A stretch of DNA of 33,876 bases. Origin: Planctomycetaceae bacterium. GTDB lineage: Bacteria; Planctomycetota; Planctomycetia; Planctomycetales; Planctomycetaceae. The stretch spans positions 1-33,876 of the forward strand of contig JAJDEJ010000234.1 of assembly GCA_029259815.1 (NCBI GenBank), read 5' to 3'. The notes below the pieces were generated by a model. The model did no database searches. It saw only the letters and a program-made list of their open reading frames with translations, and was not told the origin of the DNA. The translations under genes and the position numbers were made by a program. This document shows positions 27,522-33,876 of this stretch, piece by piece. Numbering within the stretch: position 1 is the stretch's first letter; every line of letters starts with the position of its first letter.

Positions 27522-27957
27522 GCCTGGCACCTTGATCCCAACAATGAATGAACGCCACTCACTTCGCAAGCTGTCAGTGAATGGACAGGTCACACTCGAT
27601 CAGGCACTCATAGGAGAGCATCAGACCAAATGCGAACTTCACCTTTGGCAAACCGACCCTGCGCAGTCTTTTTCGATCACAAGAAGCCGCTTGTCGAAGT
27701 GCCCCGTTCTGGTTGTGGGAAACGGAAGCGGTGCAAATCGTTTGAAATGGATTTACGACTTCATGTTCCGACGCATTGAGTAGCTTGTCAACCTGCTGAG
27801 GCATCAGAATCCCCCCAGAATCGTTAATTGATTCAAAGCGTAGAGTCGCATTTGACCGATAACAATGATGGGAATTGATCCGTCTCGTGGTCGCTGCGGT
27901 GGATAAAGATCACAGAACATTATGTAGCAGAAGGACTTCCGAATCGAAGGGTTACGT
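27522..27957. other. Divergent intergenic region between the exporter and outer-membrane factor genes
   Basis: This 436-nt region must hold the promoters of both divergent gene sets. On the minus strand a perfect TTGACA (27791-27786) is present, but the expected -10 position is weak. No convincing plus-strand promoter was found. The short open frames here show no family resemblance. GAAGGG at 27946-27951 serves as ribosome-binding site of the next gene. Confidence 0.5.
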
Positions 27958-28758
27958 GTGCACCGGCTCGGATCACTACTTCTGATACTCGCTCTGACGA
28001 TGCGCGGAATCATTGTTTTCGGGCAGGACCACGAAGTGGACAACGTCCGACTCAACCAGATCCTTTTTTGTGACACGGAAGATTTTACAAACGAGTCACC
28101 AGTACTCGTCGGCCAAGGATCGCCCTCTTTCACTCCCAAGCCGTACACACAACTCAGGGCTGATATTTCTCTTCCAGAGAGTTCATCCGAATTGCTTCCG
28201 AAGAAACAATTCTCTGTTCCCGGAGCAGCTGTCATCGCTGCCCCCAAGACACGACTCGCAGTCTATGAATGGGAGAGTCTTCGGCTGATGCGAGAGCCAT
28301 TGTATTTTGAGCAACCAAAGCTGGAGAGATTTGGATATACAAGAAATGCAAAGTTGCAGCCATTTCGGTCGGGTGCCAAGTTTTTTGCTGATGTCGTAGT
28401 CTGGCCAATCAAACTTTGGAGGCTTCCTCCCCATGTTCTCATTGGCGGCTCGGAATTCGAGAGTTCCATGGGAGTGACGGACGGCTTCTACCGCCCCGCG
28501 TTTCACTCCGGAGAACCATCGATCCCGGAAGAACAACTCGATGAGTCTGCACCCGTATGCGAAGATCCTTCGGTTTGGGAGAAACGATTCGGTGAATCTG
28601 TGCCCGCAGGCGAAGTTCCCACGAGTTTTCAATTCGACGATGACGACTCTGATTTCAGCCTCCCAACCACGAGCCAGCCTCCCGGCAACCTCAGCGAGCC
28701 CGATCGTTCGATTCCGGAGTTCCCACTTTTGCCACCTTTGCCAAGTGGTGACTCGTGA
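27958..28758 (+). CDS. Secreted protein of unknown function, coupled to the outer-membrane factor
   Basis: A 266-residue protein starting at GTG 27958, with GAAGGG 6 nt upstream. Residues 1-22 are a signal peptide, with likely cleavage after 'IVFGQ'. The central region 'EPLYFEQPKLERFGY' followed by 'SGAKFFADVVVWPIKL' matches, from memory, a motif found in uncharacterised planctomycete exported proteins. The C-terminal third is Pro/Ser/Asp/Glu-rich and probably disordered. Its stop codon overlaps the start of the TolC-like gene (GTGA, 4 nt), so translation is probably coupled. A periplasmic accessory of the export channel is the natural guess, but no known fold was recognised. Confidence 0.8.
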   Translation: MHRLGSLLLILALTMRGIIVFGQDHEVDNVRLNQILFCDTEDFTNESPVLVGQGSPSFTPKPYTQLRADISLPESSSELLPKKQFSVPGAAVIAAPKTRLAVYEWESLRLMREPLYFEQPKLERFGYTRNAKLQPFRSGAKFFADVVVWPIKLWRLPPHVLIGGSEFESSMGVTDGFYRPAFHSGEPSIPEEQLDESAPVCEDPSVWEKRFGESVPAGEVPTSFQFDDDDSDFSLPTTSQPPGNLSEPDRSIPEFPLLPPLPSGDS

Positions 28759-30710
28759 AAGCCTCGCTCCATCTGATCGTTGGACTGATGACAGCATTGT
28801 GCTCTGTTTGGGGCTGTCATTCATATGAGGTCATTGATCGCGTTGGATCTGACCGCATCGGAATGAACGTCGAATCCACGGACGACCACGTCGTTCCCGT
28901 CTCTTATGTCACCGAGCATGAGATTCCAGTGGGACCGCCCATCGGTATTCCCACTGAAGTGGCTGCCTATGCCTATGAACCCCGAACGCTGAGTGGAGGG
29001 CTGAAACCTGAAGATTATTGGGATTTGAGTTTGGACGAAGTGGTTCAGATTGCTTTGGCCAACAGCGACGTCTTGAGGGACTTGGGAGCCCGCATTGTCA
29101 ATGCACCGACTGCTTCCGCCTCCGCCAAAACAGTGTACGACCCCGCAATTCGAGCGAGCGATCCGCTCACTGGACCGCAAGCTGCACTCAGTGCCTACGA
29201 TGCGGAGTTCACAACTCGCCTCTTCACGTCTCAACTCAGTGGTCCTTCGAGTGAGCTGAACGCCGGCTTGGACCCTCTGCACCAACACATCTACAACACG
29301 CTGCAGATCATCACCCTCGGTTATCCCAGCTTTGCAGCCGGCTCTGGAGCTCCGGGGACAGACAGCTCTTTCTATGTGATGCAGAATCAGATCTCCAAAC
29401 GTGCAGCAACCGGCACAGAATTCTCTGTCACGAACAACATTATCCATTTCGGCTCCGGTGTCATTCCCGATCTCAACGTCAATAACACTGACGTCGCGTT
29501 TCGGGTGGTCCATCCTCTGCTGAAGGGAGGGGGCATCGAATACAACCGCATCGCTGGCGCGAATGCACTTCCAGGACGGTACAACGGTGTGGTTCTGGCT
29601 CGCATAGGCACGGATATTTCTCTGGCCGATTTCGAACAGGCAGTCACCAACTTCGTGTATGACGTGGAAATCGGATACTGGGATCTGCAGTATGCCTATC
29701 GGGATCTCGACAAAAAAATCACGGCCCGCGACGATGCAATGGAGTTGTGGCGCACAGTCCGTCGTCGTTTCGATGAAGGAGATGCCGGTGCGGACGAGGA
29801 GGCCGCTGCATCTGAGCAATATTACGCCCTGGAAGCTCAGGTTGAGAATGCGCTTGTCGGGGTAGACGTTTCGCGAACGATCAATCTCCCTGTTCAAGGC
29901 GGAGTCTATCGGACTGAGCGGCAATTGCGGAAACTCATGGGATTGCCCGTGAATGACGGTCGACTCATCCGTCCAGCCAGCGATCCCACCGTCGCGAGAA
30001 TCGTCTTCGACTGGCCCACCGTTGTTCATGAAGCACTCAGTCGTCGAGTCGAACTGCGGAGACAAAAATGGATCGTCAAACGCCGCGAACTCGAACTCCG
30101 CGCTTCGCACAATGAACTGCTGCCTCAACTTGATCTCTTTGCCCAGTATCGAACGGGCTATCTTTCCAGCGAATTCGTGGGGCAGGGCATCGAGGGGGAC
30201 AGTCAACAGGGGTCCGCAGGTCTCCAGTTCAGCGTCCCCTTGGGACGCCGCCAAGGATTTGCCGCTATACGAAATGCTGAACTCCAACTGACTCGAGAAC
30301 GGGCCATCCTCTCGGATCAGGAATTGCAGGTCACTCATCAAATGAGCGCAGCATTTACCGAGACTGACCGAGCCTATCATATCCTGCAAACAACGTTTCG
30401 CCGGCTGCAGGCTGCCTACCGTGAGATCGAGGCGCGTCGGAAGAAATACGAGGAAGGGGCGGAGCCACTCCAGTTCCTACTCGACTCGCGCTTACGGTCA
30501 CTCACGGCTGAAACTGAGCATGTCCAAGCATTGATTGACTACAACATTGCTCTGACAAATATCGAGCTTCAACGCGGGACTCTGCTGCAGTCGAGTGGTG
30601 TCGTCCTGCAAGAAGGTTCATGGCCAACCGTGACGTCGGCTGACAACTTTTGTGAAATGAATGCGTGTCAACTTGAGCCGCAGGTTGACATGATCTCAGT
30701 TGCTCCATGA
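28755..30710 (+). CDS. TolC-like outer-membrane efflux protein, lipidated
   Basis: A 651-residue outer-membrane factor. The N-terminal 20 residues are a lipoprotein signal with lipobox VWGC (lipidated Cys 21), as in many OprM/CusC-type proteins. The rest shows long amphipathic helices and the two-fold repeat of the TolC family: 'DLSLDEVVQIALANSDVLRD' opens the first repeat and 'DWPTVVHEALSRRVELRRQKW' the second, with 'ATGTEFSVTNN' and 'DLFAQYRTGYLSSEF' strand segments. It is longer than Escherichia coli TolC, mainly through an N-terminal extension. GTG start 28755 overlaps the previous stop. It should complete the channel for the divergently encoded HlyD-ABC exporter. Confidence 0.93.
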   Translation: MKASLHLIVGLMTALCSVWGCHSYEVIDRVGSDRIGMNVESTDDHVVPVSYVTEHEIPVGPPIGIPTEVAAYAYEPRTLSGGLKPEDYWDLSLDEVVQIALANSDVLRDLGARIVNAPTASASAKTVYDPAIRASDPLTGPQAALSAYDAEFTTRLFTSQLSGPSSELNAGLDPLHQHIYNTLQIITLGYPSFAAGSGAPGTDSSFYVMQNQISKRAATGTEFSVTNNIIHFGSGVIPDLNVNNTDVAFRVVHPLLKGGGIEYNRIAGANALPGRYNGVVLARIGTDISLADFEQAVTNFVYDVEIGYWDLQYAYRDLDKKITARDDAMELWRTVRRRFDEGDAGADEEAAASEQYYALEAQVENALVGVDVSRTINLPVQGGVYRTERQLRKLMGLPVNDGRLIRPASDPTVARIVFDWPTVVHEALSRRVELRRQKWIVKRRELELRASHNELLPQLDLFAQYRTGYLSSEFVGQGIEGDSQQGSAGLQFSVPLGRRQGFAAIRNAELQLTRERAILSDQELQVTHQMSAAFTETDRAYHILQTTFRRLQAAYREIEARRKKYEEGAEPLQFLLDSRLRSLTAETEHVQALIDYNIALTNIELQRGTLLQSSGVVLQEGSWPTVTSADNFCEMNACQLEPQVDMISVAP

Positions 30711-31317
30711 TTGCCTGATGCACGAACCCCTGACGGGCAGTGGATCCCCAACTACTCTGAGGGCATGCAGGCGTCACCTGCCAAGATCCTTCGTATCGTT
30801 TGGCAATCTGGATTGATGCTTGGTCAGTGCTGACCGCCTCATCACGAGTCACCATCGTCGGGTTCGGACCGCGACGGTGTGCCCCGTGATTGTGGCTGAA
30901 CCGCCAACGGGGCCAACCCAAAACCACGGACCGAGTTATTGACCATTCTGCTCAGGGATCCCATGTTTCCCACAAGCGTTTGACGAATAACATCACGTGC
31001 CTCCTTTACCGCGCCTTCTCAGATTGAGGTGCGAATATTTCGTATTTTCCCTATTGTGATGTACGGGAACCTTGACATGACGAAATCGCCTGACTGTAAT
31101 GCGGATGGTTTGCTGACAATAGAGAAGAATCAATCAGACATACTTGCGGCCTCAGGGTGTGACTTTTTACTCCTGCGAATGTTTCCCGCACAGAATGTGT
31201 CGGCGATCCGCTTCAGAACAGAGTCTTGGTTGAAAAGTGTGTGGGTCTGCTCTCTCACCGCTTGGGCGGGCGTCCCGAGATGTCCATTGCTGTTGAACGA
31301 TCATATGGGAGAACGCC
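30711..31317. other. Intergenic region upstream of the golvesin-repeat gene
   Basis: This 607-nt region has no recognisable gene; the open frame across 31029-31460 runs into the next gene in another frame and looks like chance. A 5-bp GC-rich hairpin (GCAGG/CCTGC, 30767-30781) lies 57 nt after the outer-membrane factor gene but has no T-tract, so it is not called a terminator. A strong promoter-like pair is annotated at 31072-31100. Confidence 0.6.
31072..31100 (+). promoter_or_regulatory. Sigma70-like promoter for the golvesin-repeat gene
   Basis: TTGACA (31072-31077, perfect) is followed after 17 nt by TGTAAT (31095-31100; 5 of 6 to TATAAT). The next start codon on this strand is at 31318, leaving a leader of about 210 nt. 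This is the best promoter match I found in the window. Confidence 0.5.
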
Positions 31318-32799
31318 ATGCGAAAGTTCCTGCGCGATTTGGGAAGTATGTTTGCATCCCGGCTCACGAAACGAGTGCGACGCCAGACAACAAAGTCGAT
31401 GATGCACATCGTCGGGTGCGAATCGTTGGAAGGGCGCGTGTTGCTGGCGGGGGTCAATGACCTTGGCGAACCCGCCCCGGCAGAGACGGGTGGTATCTTT
31501 GATCCACCGATCTTTATCGACGATGGTGACATTGGCTATACCACGGTCGGCCCTTGGACGACATCGCTGAATCCAGATGGACGGGACGGGGATGTTCGCA
31601 ATCAGGCTGCCGGTGATGGCTCCAGCATCTCGCGATGGGAATTCACCGGCTTGGAATCCGGCAACTATCTCGTCTCGGCAACATGGGTGGCCCATCCGAA
31701 CCGAGCGACGAATAGCCCGTTCACGATCCGCGACGCCATTGGAGGGACGAACCTTCACTCGAGCCACATCAATCAAAGGATGGCCCCCGACGACTTCGAC
31801 GACGATGGGTCCGATTGGGAGAATCTGTCCATCGTCACCATTACCGGTGGCACGCTCGTCGTTGATCTAACAAATGATGCCAATGGATACGTGATTGCTG
31901 ATGCGATTCGTATCGAGACGACCATTTTCCATCCCCCACTGAGTCCGCACATTGTCGACGATGGCGATCCCGGCTTCGCAACGGTTGGTGCTTGGAATTT
32001 GACCCCGCTCGCCAATGGCCGTGAGAACGACCTCCAAAACCATGTTGCCGGGACCGGATCGGACACCGCAACCTGGACGTTCACCGGGCTCCACTCCTGG
32101 CATCAGTACCTCGTCTCAGCCACATGGTTTGAGCACCCGAATCGGGCGACGAATTCTCCCTTTACGATCTTCGATGGCACGGGCGGCCCCATGTTGGACA
32201 CCGTGTTGATCAACCAGAAGGAGGCACCAAACGATTTCACCGACTTGGGCAGCGACTGGGAGCAATTGGCTGTCGTCACAATTACCGGAACTGAGTTGGT
32301 CGTCCAATTGACCGATGACGCCAACGGTTACGTCATTGCCGATGCAATCCACATTCAACTCGTGGACCAATTTCCCGGTAGAGTGATCGACAACGGTGAC
32401 GCGGGCTTCTCGGCGACAGCCGGATGGACTCCTTCACCGGTTTCGAATGGATATGAAGACGATTTGCTCAACGCACCCACGGGGGACGGTTCGACCATCG
32501 CCACCTGGACTTTTGCCGGCCTCGTCCCAGGGGCCTATCGTGTGTCAACCACATGGTTCGCTCATCCTAACCGAGCAACTGACGCACCCTACACAATTTA
32601 CGACGGGGCAACTCCGCTCGTGACGATCGACCTTAACCAGGAACTCGCCCCGGATGATGCCACCGCATTTCTCGGGGATTGGGAATTCCTGGACGCCGTC
32701 CTCATCCACAGCGGTACGTTGACAGTCGAACTCACGAATGACGCCAACGAGTTTGTCATTGCCGACGCTGTCAGAATCGAACGCCTGGACACGATTTAG
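31318..32799 (+). CDS. Exported protein with LEPR-XLL-type motif and three golvesin-like repeats
   Basis: A 493-residue protein. A basic N-terminus leads to 'SLEGRVLLAG' (36-45), the LEPR-XLL-type motif that marks large exported proteins of Planctomycetes. Three tandem domains of about 145 residues follow, starting near residues 64, 211 and 355. Each has the order 'DDGD.G..T.G.W', a Trp-rich 'TWTFTGL' strand, 'VSATW..HPNRATN.P.TI', 'INQ..APDDF', 'DWE.L' and 'NGYVIADAIRIE'. This is the golvesin C-terminal-like domain, a beta-sandwich found in bacterial surface enzymes. No catalytic domain accompanies it. The frame stops right after the third repeat, close to IS debris, so the protein may be shortened. 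The start has GGGAGA 6 nt upstream. Probably a cell-surface or matrix protein. Confidence 0.88.
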   Translation: MRKFLRDLGSMFASRLTKRVRRQTTKSMMHIVGCESLEGRVLLAGVNDLGEPAPAETGGIFDPPIFIDDGDIGYTTVGPWTTSLNPDGRDGDVRNQAAGDGSSISRWEFTGLESGNYLVSATWVAHPNRATNSPFTIRDAIGGTNLHSSHINQRMAPDDFDDDGSDWENLSIVTITGGTLVVDLTNDANGYVIADAIRIETTIFHPPLSPHIVDDGDPGFATVGAWNLTPLANGRENDLQNHVAGTGSDTATWTFTGLHSWHQYLVSATWFEHPNRATNSPFTIFDGTGGPMLDTVLINQKEAPNDFTDLGSDWEQLAVVTITGTELVVQLTDDANGYVIADAIHIQLVDQFPGRVIDNGDAGFSATAGWTPSPVSNGYEDDLLNAPTGDGSTIATWTFAGLVPGAYRVSTTWFAHPNRATDAPYTIYDGATPLVTIDLNQELAPDDATAFLGDWEFLDAVLIHSGTLTVELTNDANEFVIADAVRIERLDTI

Positions 32800-33002
32800 C
32801 AACAGTGCCATTGAATTCGATGACATCGTAGCGATTGCCGCCGAGATGTGGATTCCCACGTCTAGCCCGGATATTTCATCCGTAGACTTCGATCGATTGT
32901 TTGTGAGGTGCGGCTGGGGGATGGCGGACGACCCCCGTTCCCCCAGACAGGTGTGGGCGATGAGTGGCGGACGGAGTGCGGGGTGAACGGGACGCGGGTG
33001 GG

Positions 33003-33666
33003 TCAGCTGGTGTCCGGCCGCAGGGAATCGGCGGCTGTGCGGAACAGGGATTCGTACAGACAGCTCGACGAGAGGTGGAACACCACGCGGCGGGCCGTGA
33101 TCCGCACGCGAGCGGCGATCTTGATCAGCGTGAGTCGCAGGCGGTGGGCCTGAGCGGGAGCCAGTTCTGTCTCGGCGAGGTGCTCGCTCCGCAGGTGATG
33201 CAGCAGCACGTACGCGAACGATGAGAGCAACAGCCTGAACTGGTTGGACAACAAGGCGTGGCAACTGGTGCGGTCGGCAAACAGCATCAGTTGTTGTTCC
33301 TTGATGCGGTTCTCCATGTCACCGCGCGGCGTGTACCCCTCGTCGTAGACCGACTGGCGCAGCGCATCCAGATTCGTCACCACGAACCGCCCGTGGGGAC
33401 CTTCGTGGAGGCGTTCGGCATTGTTCGGCGCGCTCGCCGACAGGCTCGACCATGATGACCCGGCGAGGACGGTCCCACGTCTGGGCCGCATACTCGGTCT
33501 CGCCAAACAGCCGTTGCTTTTGAGCCGTCTGCTCGAAGGCCGCTTCGGCCTGCTCCATCAGCGGGGAGATGCGTTGCTCCAACACGTTGTTGCGACCGAT
33601 GCCCAGCACGTAATCGACGCTGTGATTCTCGCACCAGCGCATGAACTTCCAGCGGCAGAAATCACC
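33003..33666 (-). pseudogene. IS1380-family transposase remnant, truncated and frameshifted
   Basis: Two minus-strand frames cover the C-terminal half of an IS1380 transposase. The first (from about 33666) has 'FMRWCENHSVDYVLGIGRNN' and 'QTWDRPRRVIM'. The second (33003 to about 33450) has 'GRFVVTNLDALR', 'VYDEGYTPRGDMENRIKEQQL' with the catalytic Glu, 'FADRTSCHALLSNQFRLLLSS' and the C-terminal helices. They join by a frameshift near 33420-33450. An in-frame TGA at 33667-33669 and the absence of the N-terminal half show truncation. Not functional. Confidence 0.82.
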
Positions 33667-33769
33667 TCACGGGCTGGCGGTTCGGGACTCAACGGTCCAC
33701 TCGACTGGTAGCCGTAGTACGCTTGTGTTGCCCAGGTAAGGGTGCGTTCGTAAATAAACTATCGAAGTT

Positions 33770-33876
33770 CTAGTTCTTACGTGGGGCGATTTGATAGTTC
33801 CAATCACCGTGGAACGCATTGCGTTTCAGTTTGATGGCGTTCATTTCGGCATCACGGATTTTGCGCCCCTTGAGAT
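33770..33876 (-). CDS. C-terminal end of an ISAzo13-type (Rhodopirellula DDE) transposase, cut by window edge
   Basis: A minus-strand frame enters from the right edge and ends with TAG at 33770-33772. Its residues 'MNAIKLKRNAFHGDWNYQIAPRK' (split here as MNAIKLKRN and AFHGDWNYQIAPR) fit the C-terminus of ISAzo13/Rhodopirellula-type transposases, which end with a 'FHG.WNYTI.PR' motif. Only about 34 codons are visible, so integrity of the element is unknown. It probably interrupted the IS1380 remnant next to it. Confidence 0.6.
   Translation of the reverse strand, partial: LKGRKIRDAEMNAIKLKRNAFHGDWNYQIAPRKN

Noticed and set aside
27574-27804. Short minus-strand frame upstream of the HlyD-type gene
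   Set aside because: No domain, no ribosome-binding site; lies in the divergent promoter region.
28821-30389. Long minus-strand open frame of 522 codons opposite the outer-membrane factor gene
   Set aside because: It is the antisense shadow of a clear TolC-like gene; its sequence has no recognisable domain.
30767-30781. Hairpin GCAGG/CCTGC as a terminator of the outer-membrane factor gene
   Set aside because: Only 5 bp and no following T-tract.
31029-31460. Plus-strand open frame overlapping the start of the golvesin-repeat gene
   Set aside because: No start signal, overlaps the real gene out of frame, and covers its promoter region.
32545-33264. Minus-strand open frame of 239 codons across the golvesin gene end and IS1380 remnant
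   Set aside because: It overlaps two better-supported coding stretches in other frames and has low-complexity Arg/Pro-rich sequence.

Overview
The window looks like a chromosomal accessory region of a planctomycete. Three things point that way: a DUF1501 protein, a secreted protein with the planctomycete LEPR-XLL-type export motif followed by golvesin-like repeats, and insertion-sequence remnants of the Rhodopirellula/ISAzo13 type. No tRNA, rRNA or CRISPR array was recognised.

Layout. Positions 1-4504 hold an IS66 transposase tail, a tyrosine-recombinase tail, two Tat-type secreted proteins (DUF1501 and a Gfo/Idh/MocA-like protein) and a frameshifted DDE transposase. Positions 4746-27521 are a long run of minus-strand genes. 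Read in the direction of transcription they are: HlyD-type membrane fusion protein, ABC ATPase, FtsX/MacB-type permease, FkbM methyltransferase, second permease, an 852-nt gap carrying a plausible promoter and dyads, a giant synthase (2x nitronate-monooxygenase-like, KS, AT, ACP, then KR in a shifted frame), a second giant synthase (KS, AT, DH, 4'-phosphopantetheinyl transferase, 3-hydroxyacyl-CoA dehydrogenase), a NodB-type polysaccharide deacetylase and a membrane GT2 glycosyltransferase. Divergently, 27958-30710 encodes a secreted protein of unknown function translationally coupled to a lipidated TolC-like outer-membrane factor. Positions 31318-32799 encode the golvesin-repeat protein. The right end is IS1380 and ISAzo13 debris.

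How the genes may work together (inference). The two synthases supply every activity expected for an iterative PUFA/enediyne/heterocyst-glycolipid-like lipid or polyketide synthase, including its own carrier-protein activating enzyme. The glycosyltransferase, deacetylase and methyltransferase could decorate the product. The HlyD-ATPase-permease set plus the outer-membrane factor resembles the DevBCA-TolC exporter that moves heterocyst glycolipids out of cyanobacterial cells. The whole is best read as a self-contained system to make, decorate and export a lipid-like metabolite; its product is unknown.

A striking detail is that the first synthase is split by one frame exactly at a run of ten A residues. 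This could be programmed slippage, phase variation, mutation or a sequencing error. A second frameshift at a C6 run in the transposase makes homopolymer error a real possibility.
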